Below are positions 46,521 to 59,757 of a stretch of 64,000 nt of DNA, piece after piece (within the stretch, counting starts at the first letter, position 1; each line of letters starts with the position of its first letter). The position numbers and the translations under genes were made by a program. The DNA comes from Neurospora intermedia (taxonomy: Eukaryota > Ascomycota > Sordariomycetes > Sordariales > Sordariaceae): contig BTPP01000001.1 in assembly GCA_037102815.1 (NCBI GenBank), forward strand, positions 1,017,001 through 1,081,000. The letters are read 5' to 3'. The notes below the pieces were generated by a model. It was not told the DNA's origin and searched no databases. It worked only from the letters and a program-made list of their open reading frames with translations.

Positions 46521-49500
46521 CTAATACCGGCAAAATATCGTCCTTAAAATAAATTATAAAGAATCCGCCGATTTTTACCGGTAAGGAGAACGTTAGCGCC
46601 GCTCGTAGGTACGAAATCTTTAAAATATAGTATTTCTATATCCAATTCCAATAGAAATACAACCTCTTCCTTTATATTAACAAAGACGTTAAAGTTATCT
46701 ATACCGCTATATTATTAAGTCCCGAAATTTTGTCCGGTATTTAAAATAATCTAAATATTATCTAGAATAGGGGAGATATAGATTCCTAACGTTAGAAGAT
46801 AAGCGCCGAATTTATAGAATACTTAGTTACCTATTTCTAGAATATTAATTTAAAGATAGACGCTAATCGTTACTTAGAAGAATTTTTAATAAAGAATATA
46901 TCTTTTATAGAATTTGAACTAGAGCTTATTAATTTAATAAACTTTTATAGCTTTAATAATTCTATAAAGGTCTACTACCTACGTAACGAAATTAATAAAC
47001 GCCTCTATAACGCTTTTATATATTACAACCTTCCTAAAGCTAATAATTTTAAGAAATAATTTACAATCTATCGTATAATCGCTAGTAATTTAGAGGATAT
47101 TAATTACTACTATAAAATAAATGCCTATATTTTTAGTAATAGCGCCCCCGCTAATAGAAATTCTAGTAGTACTAATACTGATACGGGTAACGCTAGCTCT
47201 CGCAATACTAATAATATTCTTATTAATTAAAGTAATAATAAAATAAACTTTAATATAATTAACCTTACTGTTTTTATTTATAAAAACATTCTCAACCAAT
47301 GTACCTACAAGGGTAAATACCGCTATTATAATAGTAACGGCTATATTACCCGCAATTACTTCGCTTTAATTAATTATAATTCCTAAGGTCCCTAATATAA
47401 TAAGGGAAAGAAGAATAAAAGTAAAGGAAGAGGTAAGGATCGTTATAATAGAAAGGAAGTCCGTACTACTAAAGCCGTGCTCGCTATTGCCGCTGCCGTT
47501 ACTCTAATTACTACCGCCGCCGCTACTACAATTAGTAATAAGTACTATAACGAGCCGGAAAATGTTTAATCTCTATACCTAATTACGTATAGAAGCCTTT
47601 CCTATTGTTATTATAGAGATGAATTTTAGACTTTTTAAAGTTAAAGGATTTAAAATAGGTTAAAATACAATTATTAAATAGTTCTACTTCCCTAAATTCA
47701 ATACTCTTATCCTTTTATATTATAACTAAATTATATAAAACTTATTATACTACCCTTATTAATTCTAATTATTCTATATTTACCTTTATTAATCGCTCTT
47801 TTGTTACTAAATACAACCTCCTTCGTTTCCGCCTCTATTAAATAAAAAAATTCGTCCTTACTAATATAATAATTAAAGGTATTATTTCTAAAAGGGTAAT
47901 AATTAAATTCCGTATCGGATATTATACCGAAATAATTACCTTCCTAATTTACGATATTTCGAAGAACTACCCAATTATTTTAGGATTCCTATAAATATAA
48001 TATTACAAACTAGAAATTAATTATAATTAATATAGGGTACGTTTTACTAACCTAGTATATAAGGGACGCTATCTACCCGTTAACCTTTCTAGAAATTAAT
48101 TAGAAGTACTAAAAGCCTTTACTAACCGGATCTCGGCCGCGGCTATCTATAGTAAAGTCGCCCTAGCTCCCTAACCTTTACTAAAATAAAACGTAATTAG
48201 GGAAATACTAGTACTAATAATAGTAATAACCCTAGGGAACGAAATTGCAAGCCTTACTAAAAATATACCGGTACTAGCGCTCCTATTGTAAAACGGAACT
48301 ATTAATTCTATTCAAATAAAATTATCGCTACTTCTATTACCGTTCCCTTCTAGGGTAAAAAAGGTTGTAGTAATTTCACTTACTATTTAAACCGGCTACT
48401 AACCTATTTTACCCCCTATTAAGGTACTAATGATTAATAGGGCCGGATCTAAGGTCGGTATTACTAATACGGCTATTCTTCTAATTAAGATTAAGAGTCT
48501 AATACTCTACGAACCCTATATCCGCCTTAATAACTAGTATATTTCTATAAATATAAAGCGCCCCTACGCCGGTTATTACTACAATTTCAATACGGACTCT
48601 TCTATTAAATTAAATAATATTAAGGAATTCAATATAGCTACTTTCAACTTTATCTACGAATCTTAATAATTATAGCCGTATATTATAAATTATATTAAAT
48701 TTAAAAGGTTAATTACTGTAGTAGAAATCCGGGATATAGATTTAACCGAGGAAATAGTTATAAATATTATAGTCAGTAACGGTTAATAGTATAAAGAAAA
48801 TCTCCCTCCCTAATTCTACCCTTTTATTAATAATTTAATTAATATTTACTTATCCGAAGAATCCTGAAAAGTAGTAATTCTAATTAAGGCAATCTACCTA
48901 ACCGGCGTATTTAATTAGGACGCGCCTCTTTACGAAGAGACAATTCGGTATATATATTTAATTAAAATTTCTAATAAAGATATAAGGAAGTTCCTTAATA
49001 AAGCCGACCGCCTAATTAAAATAAAGGACGAAATTATTACTATTTTAAAGAAGATAGAAGGACGGCGTTATATTAACGAAGTAACGGCTTTCCTCCTATT
49101 CCTAGCTAAAGAAATCCTGCCCAATTAATCTTATAATTATAAAATCGAACTTTAGCCGGGAATAACCCCGCTTAATGTAAGGCTGTACTATATATCCTTA
49201 ATTAAAATTAATATTATTCAGAAATAGATTAATAATAATTTAAGAAAGAACTTTATCTACTTATTTTAATCGGCGGCTACTTCCCTTATTTTTATAATAA
49301 AGAAATTGGACGGTAGCGTCCGTATTTATATTAATTACTATAGTATTAATAATATAATACTAAAATTGTACTATCTATTACTATTAATTAAAGAAGTATT
49401 CGACGCTATTTACCGTATAAGGATTTTTATTAAATTCAATATAATTGCTATATTTAATAGAATTTATATAAAAGAAGGATATAAATAGCTTACTATATTT

Positions 49501-51711
49501 ATAACCTATTTCGGCCTCTATAAATCTATCGTCTACCTGTTCGGTCTCTAGGGCGCCCTAAGGACGTTTTAGAATTATATTAATAACGTTCTATATAACA
49601 TCTTTAATATATATATAATAATGTACCTTAATAACGTCCTAGTTTATTTAAATAATAAAATAGATTACGAAAATTATATTAGGGAGGTCTTTTAACGAAT
49701 AATCCGAACGGGACTTTAAATTGATATTAATAAATATAAATTCTATATTATAAAAATGAAATACTTAGGTTTAATTATTATACCGGGAGGACTTAAAATA
49801 GACCCTAATAAAGTTTCCGCCGTTGTAATTTAGGAAATTCTAGAAATTAAGAGAACGCTATAATATTTCTTAGGCTTTACTAATTTCTACCAACAATTTA
49901 TTAAATACTTTTCGATTATTGCTAATCTACTATACGAATTAATAAAGAAGTCGGCTAATTAACAATAGACTAACTAATATTAAAAGTCCTTTAAGGCCCT
50001 CAAAAAGGCATTTAATAATAGCCTAATACTTCGAATCTATAATTAGTTCAAATAGACTATCGTTAAAACGGACACTTCGAATTAGGCTTATAGTAGTACT
50101 CTATCCTAATATAATAAAAAGGGAATTTTATACCTAGTCGCTTACTTTAATTAATAATACTCCTCGGCCGAATATAATTATAATATTTATAATAAGGAAT
50201 TACTCGCTATTATTAAGGCCTTCGAGGAGTAGCGCCTTAAATTAAAGGGTACTTAAGAACCGTTTAAAGTCCTTACTAATTATAAAAGTTTAAAGACTTT
50301 TATAATTAATAAATAATTTACTCCTTGTTATATACGTTAGTTTTAATTCCTCTCCTATTTTAATTTTATAATTAAATACCGCCCTAAATCTTTATAAGTA
50401 CGTCCTAACGTACTAAATAGGAAGTTAAAGGATCTACCTAAGGATAAAGCCGATGAAAGGTTATTAATTAGGAATAAAATTTTATTCGACTATAATATTT
50501 TTGTTAATAGAGTATTCGTTTTAGAGAATAGAGGTAAGGAGGTTGATATTAATATTGAATATATTTATAATTTAGAGGTATTAGACGAGAAATTAACGGA
50601 TAATTTAGTGGTAAAGGGCTATGAAAAGTTGATAATATTTTAAAATATTGTTGCCTACCTATTGGATTCTAACCGTCGAATGTAGTTTAAAGAAGTTAAA
50701 GACTATATAAAATAAATCCCCTTCGTCGAATATTGAACGATCTAAGGACGGGCGTATTTTTGTAGTACTATCTTCGTCGACCCTATTAATATAGAACTTT
50801 ATTTCTCGCTCTTCTAATGTATTTATAATTTATTAGCTACTAACTACCCGGGTTGTAAAAAGATTTATTCGCTACTATTATAATTATTCTTTTAGTTAGG
50901 AATATACGTTATAGTCCGGTCGTATTATAAAGCTTATTTAATATACGTTAAATTTAAATTATTATAATACGCCCCCTATAGTTTTTTAAAACCGTTAGTA
51001 GTACTATTCGTACTATAAAAGAATATTTTAATTGATTATATTACTCCGCTTACGTCCTATTTATATTGCGGATAAGATTTTAAGTATATTGTTATTATTA
51101 TTAATCGATTAATGAAAATATAGTATTATATCCCTACTATAGGCCTAATGGCGGAGGAATTGGTAGAATATTTTATAGAGAGAGTTTATAATATTTACGG
51201 TCTACCGGACTCTATTATTTTTAACTACGGTACCTAATTTATTTTATAATTCTAGAAAGCCCTATCGTTATAATTAAAGGTCGCCCTCAAGCCCTCCTCT
51301 ACTTTCTACCCTACTACTAATAGCTAAACCGAGCGTATTAATACTAAGATAGAGAAATATTTTCGCTTTTATATTAATCAGGTATAGGACGATTAGGTAA
51401 ATTGGTTATTAATTATAGAGTTTGTTAGGAATAATCTAATTTTTAAAACTACCGGTATCTCCCCCTTCTTTATTAATTATAATTTCTACCCCCGTATAGG
51501 CATCGAACTAATTAAACTATACCTATTAAAAATATTGGCGGTATAATAAACTAAATATTTTAAAGCTAACGAATTAACTAACTGGTTCAAGTAAATATTA
51601 AATTTCGTTACGAGCTAAATATAGTAGGCCTAGTAATATTATAAGGATAATATAAATATCTATCGATCGGATATACCGAGGTATAAGAAGGGGAATAGAG
51701 TCCTTTTCAAT
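46521..51711 (+). pseudogene. pol: Gypsy B gag (rest) and pol, decayed
   Basis: Gag remnants continue to 47.55 kb, followed by a protease-like region. The reverse transcriptase is the clearest: KKLDGSVRIYINYYSINN near 49.30 kb, then a KFNIIAIFNRI block and the YxDD region near 49.62 kb, with a LGFTNFYQQFIKYFS block near 49.87 kb. RNase H follows, then an integrase with its zinc region near 50.8 kb and core to about 51.5 kb. The frame is interrupted by the MULE at 51712. Fossil. Confidence 0.75.
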
Positions 51712-52099
51712 GGCATTTACTCCGCGTGCCCCAGGGACCTCTTATTCGTGCCCTAATCCCTATATGTGCCCCAATAATACAGATCTTGGCACGTCATTTT
51801 GAGGTAAAATATCATTTACACGGTAAATCCCAGAGTCTTACATCCATATAAAAAGATGAAAATAATAGTCAGTGACATGGTTTTGTATAGAGATTTCTAT
51901 AGTATACAATATTCTCAACATCTACACTAATATTATTGACTATAGAGAGTAATCTCGTAATACCTAGTATAGTATTTATAATAGTTAACTCGATTCTATA
52001 ACCTTCTAGCTAGGTCTACTTACACGACCACTTCGTATAACCTTAGGTATTAGTAAGCCCGCTTAAGCTCTCTCTCTCTTACGTTTAACCGCTTACTTC

Positions 52100-54969
52100 G
52101 CTAGGGAGTTCGATTCTAGTACGGCTACCTTAATAGAATCTAGTACTAGCTCTAGCTCTAGCTCTAGCTCTAGCGCTTAAGAGGGTATCTCTAGAAATAA
52201 TTACTATCGATCTAGCTCTAGCTACAACTCTAGCTCTAGCGTACGCTCTAGCGTACGCTTTGGAGAGGGGGTTGGCTTTAGCGAGGGTAAGAATTCTAAT
52301 TATAATTCTAATTCTAAAGAGGGACCGTCGAATACTAGAGAGAGCTCAAAGAGTAGGAGTTTTAGAGACGGGAACTTTAGAAGCGGGAGTAGTATCGACT
52401 TTAGTTCTAACTCTGGCTCTAACTCTGACTATAACTCTATATTTAGTATAACCACTTGAATATAATCCAGCACTAGCTCTGGCTCTAAGTCACTTTCAGA
52501 TACTATATCTAACTCGCCACTATAGTTAGAAGTATTAGAATTGACCGGCTGTTGCACGCATTTGCATTTAGTAGCCTTACTAAAGTTAAGAGTAAGTTCA
52601 TTAATATTATTACTCTCCTAGTGAGATAATCTACGTTATATATTAGGCTGCAAGCGAAGAAGGTTATTGCGGTTACTCTTTTTGATAGGTTTAACCTTCT
52701 TACTCCTCCTCTTTATTATTAATGCTAGTATAGCCTTCTTTTGCTTAGGAGTCGTTAGGGGGAGAGTGTACTCGTTAAATATAGTTCTAATAGAATTCTT
52801 AGGTTGGCCGCGCTGTATATTTATAATATAGGGGTCTCTAAAACGAAGGTAGAAATCGTAGGCATCCTATAGAAAGACTATAGTTAATAATTATATATAA
52901 ATAAATAAAGAGAGGGTATAAAAGTAATAGATTTAATATATAAGTAGCTCTTTATAATACTAGCGAAGGTATACGTAAGTAAGTTTTAATAGCTTTTTGG
53001 CACTTAATCTATTAAATATAATATAACGGCAAGGTAATCTATATTAGGCAATAATACTACACTCCTTATTACAAGGTTCCAAAGAAGGTGGGTTACATTG
53101 GTTAGGTATATACTTCTCTATTTAAAAGTATTTATAATTGATCAACTCGAGGGTAACGTAGCTGATTTATAGTAGTAGTTTACCTAGATACGTACGGGTA
53201 ATATACTTTTACCGCTAGCGGGTTTACTATCTTATAATCCTCTCTTTAAATGTCTAGTATTAGTTGGAAGCTATTTCTATAATAGCTGTAACAAGCTTAT
53301 AGATATTGCTGTTACTATTGAGAAGGTAACTCTTAATATTAAGGTTACTCGATTCGATTAGGGATGTGATTCTAATACCGAAATTGCAATACTACTTAAT
53401 ATAATAGTATGCCTATTAATCTCTAATAGGAAGCTAATTCTTTTAAATATATCGAAGGATGGTCTGTTGTGCTTCGAATTGCTTCTTTAATTTACCCTAA
53501 GCAGCCCAGAACTCTAGCTCAGTATGGGCATACATTACGAGTTTAAATATATTCACAATACTATAAGGATTGTTGGTAATCTTGCCTACCTTCGAATTAG
53601 GGTTGCGTACAGATGAACAAATGCCCTAATTAACTAGATCAAAAGAAACCGGATTTTCCCAGTCATTATTGCCCTCCTCGTCTTCAGAGTTATCATCAAT
53701 ATCCCTAGTATACTTCTTCCACTTCTTTTTAGCATTAAACAGTACGTTCTTAATAATGTAGAATAGACAGAGCTATTATTAAATATTAAGGAATATCCTT
53801 CCTAAAGACTACTTTATTTCGTTATATTTATCAGTAACGACAATGGTTGGGGTAGGTAGATTATATCGTAAGCCTAGCTCTTTAGTAGCTTTAATTAAGA
53901 AGTTAAAGGCTTCTTGCTTCTTATCGTTGATAATGCTAAAAATATAGTTGAATATAGTACCAATAGACGAAACGTTAGATACTTGATAGAAGGGATAATG
54001 GAACCGGTTGGTATTATATATATTATTAATAATTATAATTTTAGAGAATATTTTAGCCATTTTTATATAAGTTGGGAAGGTAAAGACAAAACCCAGCAAT
54101 CTCTCTTTATCATCTAAATCTATTTTTTTAATATATTTAATATCGTTGTCGTTAAATGATTTAATTAGGGTACTAATTAGGGTATAGCCATCAAGATTAC
54201 AATAATAAATACATGTACGTATATTATATATATCGGTTCTTATATATATAAATCTAGGAAAATCCTCTCGTACTATAGCTATAATCTCTCAAATTCGTAT
54301 AGCGTTGAGTTTAAAAGTATTATCAATCTTTTTAAAGATCTCTAACTTCATTTTACAGTATTAGAGGTACGTTAAAATATACTACAATTGGCTATAGTTA
54401 TAGACTTAGTAATTTGGGTTAGGATTTAGCAAGAAGTACTAAAGACCATTTTTATCCTTCTTTACAACCGCCTTCTATTGATAATTATACTTCCGTAATA
54501 CTATCTTTCGAATTGTAGCAACAGACGGGCGCGGGTTACTAAAACGGTCATAGAGGATGTAATAACGAGTGTAATCTTTAGCCGGGACTCTGGGTTTAGT
54601 ACTACGACCTCCACCTCGAATAATAGCGAAGCCGTAATATTTAGCCCAATCGTTAACTACTTCTTAAAGACCCTCGATTGTAGCCGTAGGGAGTATAGCG
54701 CTAACGGGTAGGTTAATAATTATATCTCTATAATTAAAGAGCTCGTCTTCGGATTCGCTGTCGGAAGCGTTATCGTAGAGGGAGGGACTAGGACTGGGAC
54801 TGGGAGAGTTGACGAGAGTATTATTATTAGAGAAGCCTTCCTACTCTTCATCGATTTGACTGGTTTGACTGGTTTGATTAGCTTGACTGGCTTGACTGGG
54901 GGATTGATCGCTGTGGCTGTCTTCAATGTAGGTAAGGTCGATGGGCGCCTCTAATTCCCACGGCGGCAT
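52100..54969 (-). pseudogene. MULE transposase, copy B
   Basis: The start codon at 54969 opens MPPWELEAPIDLTYIEDSHS, followed by a Ser/Gln/Asn-rich tandem repeat (SQASQANQTSQTSQ) at about residues 27-40. An N-terminal DNA-binding region (54.6-54.3 kb) follows. The transposase core is clearest at 54099-53809 (96 open codons): IYNTNRFHYPFYQVS with INN in place of the catalytic DNT, then FNYIFSIINDKKQEAFNFL and IVVTDKYNEIK, which keeps its Asp. This is the MULE DDE domain. Asp-to-Asn and stop changes are of the RIP type and make it inactive. The C-terminal end (about 52.14-52.46 kb) is a low-complexity CTCTAG repeat. Full length would be roughly 950 residues, usual for fungal MULEs. Confidence 0.78.
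52140..52270. repeat. TCTAGC simple-sequence tract
   Basis: Near-perfect hexamer repeats (CTCTAG) at the C-terminal end of the MULE gene. The same tract is at 31700-31850 in copy A and a similar one at 58918-58970 in the Tc1-like element. Confidence 0.8.
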
Positions 54970-55329
54970 CTTGAAGTCGTATGCGCACTACGCGCAGTAT
55001 TGTAAAGCTTCAGGGAAGTCAGTAAATAGTTCTGGTGATTAATACGATTGATATTCACGTACGTACGGTCGTTCCCACACTCAATCGCCTGTGCAGTCTT
55101 AGCAAGAGGTGTGTGCGTGCACACACACACACACCGCATTTGACAAATCTGGCCATTTGATATCGCTTTATACGACTCAACTCAATTATTTAATATCGAA
55201 ATCTAGCCAAAACTAGTGCAAAAAATCAATATTTTAATACTCTACGTCGTACAATTGTCTATTTTAATATTTATATTGTCTTTTAAACCGTTATTAATAT
55301 AGTATACTATCCCAATACCCGCCAAAAGG

Positions 55330-56465
55330 CATTAATAACTATAATACTAGTAAATAACGAGTATCCTAACGACGTTGCTAAGACTATTAATATAAGTGTA
55401 AGGAGTGTATAGAAATATAAGCGCACTTTATCGGATACTAATAAAGTATTTCTACCGTCGCGAACTCCCCAAAATACTAGAAAGCTTCCTATATAGGCGT
55501 TTGAAGTATATTATATACGATATTATTCCCTATATTTTATTAACTATAATTAATATCGTAAAGGAAATTATAAACCTCTTTATATTAAAATCCAATTTAT
55601 ACCTCAACGAAATTTATACCTTTCTAGCCAACGAATACGACGTATATATTTCGACCGAGACTGTACGGCAGTACTTTCGATAAAATAAGTAAAAGAAGAA
55701 GCGACTCTATATAAAGGTATTACAATAATCCCCTATATTAGTAGTTAAATAGATAGTAAAGATCTTTTTATTTACTATAGAGATATTCGTATTCTATAAC
55801 GAATCTAGTATAAACCGAAGGAATGGCGCTCGTTGTACTAGTTAAGCACCCCGTAGCGCCATTACGACGGTATTAAGCAAGTTTATACGTAGTATATAGT
55901 ATTACTTCCTCCTAATTATTACAGTAAATAGACTATTCGATATATTGGTATTTAAAAGTATAATAGACTCAGCCGGGGTTTAGAATTGGATAGTAAAATA
56001 CCTACTCCCTAAAATAAATCTATTTCCCGGTTATAATAGTATTTTAGTAATAAATAACGCTAATTAATACCCCCGTACCGAACTCTAGTACGTATACAAT
56101 TAGAAGGGGGTTCTATTATAGTATTTACTACTATACTCTCCCGAATTCAACCCTATTGAAGTATATTTTAGCAACTTCAAATAGCAATTCAAGCGGGTAT
56201 ATTATAATAAAGGTAGTAATAAGATATTAAATAACGACTTTACTATATTTCTTAAGCGATTAGCGTAGGATATAAGGTATAGAGTATAATAAATCCGTAG
56301 CTATTTTAAAAACGCGAAGCTAATAATAGAACGATTTAATAATATTAATAAAGAATATGAAGAACTATATATTAACGAATTAGTCGAATATAGAGAGACG
56401 GGTACTATATTTAAGCGGCGGTAGAAAATATAAGTAGGAGTAATAGATTTATAAGTATTAAATTA
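55330..56465 (+). pseudogene. DD34E (IS630-Tc1-mariner) transposase, decayed
   Basis: An N-terminal helix-turn-helix-like region (55.35-55.45 kb) is followed by an open stretch (55405-55683) with NLYLNEIYTFLANEYDVYIS and TETVRQYFR, the second DNA-binding helix set of IS630/Tc1 enzymes. The catalytic core then reads FYNESSINRRNGAR (first Asp as Asn), LVINNAN (second Asp as Asn) and LYSPEFNPIEVYFSN, with Glu retained. Thirty-four residues separate the second and third catalytic positions, hence DD34E. Asp-to-Asn changes and TAG/TAA codons indicate RIP inactivation. Expected length is about 370 residues, normal for the family. It converges on gene 2. Confidence 0.8.
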
Positions 56466-56599
56466 AATTATATACTAAAAATACTAAAAATACTAAAAAT
56501 GCCAAAAGTACCAAAAGTGCCAGAAGTGCTATAAATACTATAAATTGTATTTATCTATATAATAATACTAAAATACTAGAAACCCCCCTCTTTCGCTAT

Positions 56600-59304
56600 A
56601 AATCGACTTATAATATTGTTATTCTTCGCTGGGACCGTTGGTAGTAGTATTGCCCGCTATAGAAGCGAGAGCTCTAGCAATACCGTACTTAAATATAATA
56701 TTAAATCACGGGTCTAAAATATATACTAATTAGTTAAATTATAGCAATAGGGGTTAGAAGGCATACTTACTATAATTTAACTATATTACTAATACTGTAT
56801 ATTTAATCTTAAAGAAATTTTTAATACCGTCCCTAAATACCGTATAGAAGTCGTAATTAAACCCTAGCCTCGTAAACTACTCTACTAGCTACTCTCTAAG
56901 CGCAAATATATTAAATAGCGCCTCTTTATTCTAAAGCTTATTCCTTAAAATAAATAAAATTCTATATACTAGTACTACTTTAATTAACGACCTAATATAA
57001 TAATACTTATAGAACGCCTTAAAGAATTCGGTAATAACCTTTTTAGCCGACCAATTAAGCGGGGCGGAGGGTGGTAATAACGAATAGAAACCGAAAATCG
57101 AAAGTACGGACGGACGTAGTACAAATAATTCTCTAATTTCCGCCGGGGATTCTCTAATCTCCTCCTTACCTTCGTCCTCCTTGCCCGCTACCGACGGCAG
57201 TACAATTAATAACAGTACCAGTAATTAAATAGAAACTATAGTTACTATAGAGATAGGAGGAGGGTTAGCGTTAGTATTAACGCGCCTAATAGCGAGAGTT
57301 TCGCGGTCGGTCGGGTGCCTATAGAATATAATAGTAAAATACTCTAATAGTATATACGAATTAATAATTACCGCTTTACTTAGTAGGGGGAGAACGCCCG
57401 CTATATTGTAATTATAACCGCTAGCGATTGCCGAATTAGTAATAGAGCCGCCGGCGGTATAAAGTAGCTAGACTTAGGAATATTAAAAGTAGGGAGAAAA
57501 GTACTAGTATAATAGTAGGTATAGTAGGTATAAGGGAGGAGGGTATAGCTAATATCAACCTCTAAAATCGTCCCTCCTTAGTGTAGTTTATAATAGACTA
57601 TTTATAATCTCTATATTAGTACTACTATTACTACTATTAATATTATTAATAATATTAATATTAACTAATAAATTATTACCTCCTCCCTTATATTTACTAC
57701 TACTATCGCTAGTACCAAAGGCGGCTACTACCTCATTGCCCAATATATTTTATACCAATTCAAATAGCGGGCTAATTACTATAGCCTTCCCTAGCGATAT
57801 AGCGCGTACCTACTTACCCACATCTTTAATATTAAGGTTATAATAAGTTATACTCCTATTTATAACGTAGTATATCTAATACTCAATAACCTTATTATAA
57901 TTCTTACACTTATAACCAAAACCGTACGCCTATACCTATACTAACTCCTAATATATAATACCGTATAGCTTCACCCCCGTACGCTCCTCTCGCTGCCGGT
58001 CCTCTTCCAAATTCTTCTCAATTTCTACTAATATAGTATTTATTATAACGCGTTTAAATTTCTTAATAACGGTTAAAGTCTATAACCCTTGTAATAATAA
58101 TATATCGGCCGTTCGTAGGGTAACGAAAGGATTAACCAAACTACGAAAGGGGGTAAGAGTAGAGGGTATACTACTATAGGAGGATAGGGTAGCAAGGATT
58201 TTACTAGCGGGTAGGTCGGTCAACCGAAATTTGAATAATATAGTAAAATAATAGTATTAACTAATATAGTAGAGGTATAATTTTATAATAGTCTCGTACT
58301 TAAAGTTATTATACCCGTTATAAAAATCCCTCCTAAAAATAGTTTTATTATATAAAGTAACCCGGGCGCAGCGGTTATTGTAGGCGGCGGCGGTATATAT
58401 AATATTGTATAAAGAAATTAATTACTTTATTCCTACAACTATATTATCGTCCATAATATTTTATATATAACTTTACTACACGTATATAATTTCTCTAAAT
58501 AATATCGTCCTAAACCGCTATTCGTAGAGTTCGCTATTATTTTACTTAACCTTAACCTTTCGAAATAAATTAAGGTCTTTAATAGGGGGTAGTTTATTGC
58601 GGCTGGCGGTAATATATAAACCGACTATATTAAATTAGACCCGTATCGAATTAGGGTATTTAGGACGTAACGGCGGTACGAGAATAACCGGCTTATAAGC
58701 AGCGTAGGGCTGGGCCGGTAGCGCCGAAGCAATTAGCTTAGTCGGGGAGGCTATATTACTATCGTCGTTACCCGATAGACAAAATAAGGTATTAAAAACC
58801 CGCTTCTTAGAAGTAAGGCGGACGGAGAACTATTATTCAACCTCGTTATTATCGCTAAAGACCTCTTCGCTACTAGAGATTTCAACGGGTATTGCGGGTT
58901 TGGGGGGGAACGACGGCAGCTCTAGGATTAATTCTAATTCTAACTCTAGCTCTAACTCTAGCTCTAGCGTAGTAGCCTTCCCCTTCTTAATAATAATCTT
59001 CTTAATAGCGGCCTTCTTAGTAATAATCTTAATAGGAATAGCCTTCTTCTTAGGTAAAATAATCTTAGGGATAACTTTAGTAGACTACTCGGCTTTACAA
59101 TTCTTCTTTCTAGGGCGGAAGGAAGCGTATTGTAGAATTATTAGAATTATTAGGCTAGGATCTTCCTAATCTTAACTATCATCGAAGTAGATTACTAGCG
59201 CGCCGCTTTAAGTATAGGATCGCTTTACGCCGGCGGATTTTAAATTAAGGATTATCTTAGGAAGCATTATCGCGATGGATTTAATTGATTACTAGTATTT
59301 TCAT
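56600..59304 (-). pseudogene. Second long gene of the Tc1-like element, function unknown
   Basis: A minus-strand frame from an ATG at 59304 runs for roughly 890 codons with stops that are nearly all TAA/TAG at likely Gln codons. Legible features in order: a basic start (FKIRRRKAILYLKRRAS, about residues 22-40), a Lys-rich patch (KIILPKKKAIPIKIITKKAA), a Leu-Glu simple repeat (LELELELELELE, from the CTCTAG-like DNA at 58918-58970), an acidic/Ser stretch, then a long region with hydrophobic blocks (PYAAYKPVILVPPLRPKYPN) and a Gly/Ser/Asn-rich part near 57.7 kb. I recognise no domain. The basic plus acidic N-terminal composition would suit a nuclear DNA- or chromatin-associated protein, but that is inference. 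It lies fully inside the inverted repeats, so it belongs to the element. Confidence 0.55.
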
Positions 59305-59757
59305 TACTTTACACGTTGAAATAGCTTCAAAATAATGTAGAAATTGTTATGAAATGATGAATTTTAACGAAGTTGTACAATACAGAAGTGCGGTGTGTGT
59401 GTGTGTGTGTATGCACGCACACACCTCTTGCCAAGACTGCACAGGCGATTGAGTGTGGGAACGATTCTAGCCTGTTCTGGTGATCAAAGGTGGTGTGGTT
59501 GTAAAGAAGGAGGAAAAAGAAGGTTCAAAATCACCAAGTCTAAAATCTGGGGCTGGGCATTGAGCGCTTGTAAATGGGGGTTCCACTGGTTGACTGGGCT
59601 TGGCGCTGTCTTCTATGAAAGACTGTTGTACGATTACTGTCTGGTTGAAATAAAAGATGGTAAAAAAAGATGCCCACGTTAAACCCTAACCCGATTGGGG
59701 CACGAATAGGGATTGGGGCACGAATAAGAGGTCCCTGGGGCACGCGGAGTAAATGCC

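Larger units (their letters stand above)
55072..59461 (+). mobile_element. Tc1/mariner-like transposon with two convergent genes (4.4 kb)
   Basis: Long inverted repeats: TTCCCACACTCAATCGCCTG at the left end and its complement at the right, extending about 70 bp into a GTGTGTGCGTGCACAC-type run. The flanking dinucleotide is CG on both sides (55070-55071, 59462-59463). The empty site in MULE copy A (about 35528-35545) shows precise insertion. Gene 1 (plus, 55.33-56.46 kb) is a DD34E transposase; gene 2 (minus, 59304 to about 56620) is long and unidentified. At 4.4 kb the element is about twice the usual size of fungal Tc1/mariner elements. The ends are well preserved while the interior is RIP-mutated. 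Confidence 0.8.
51712..59757 (-). mobile_element. MULE DNA transposon, copy B (8.0 kb with a nested element)
   Basis: Inverted ends start GGCATTTACTCCGCGTGCCC on both strands and extend about 60 bp. The target duplication TTTTCAAT (51704-51711, 59758-59765) is exact. It encodes a MULE transposase on the minus strand (52.1-54.97 kb). A 4.4-kb Tc1/mariner-like element sits at 55072-59461; without it the MULE is about 3.7 kb. Copy A (31250-35824) is collinear but lacks that insertion and has a SINE instead. TTAAACCCTAACCCGATTGG lies just inside the right inverted end, as in all four family members. Confidence 0.88.
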
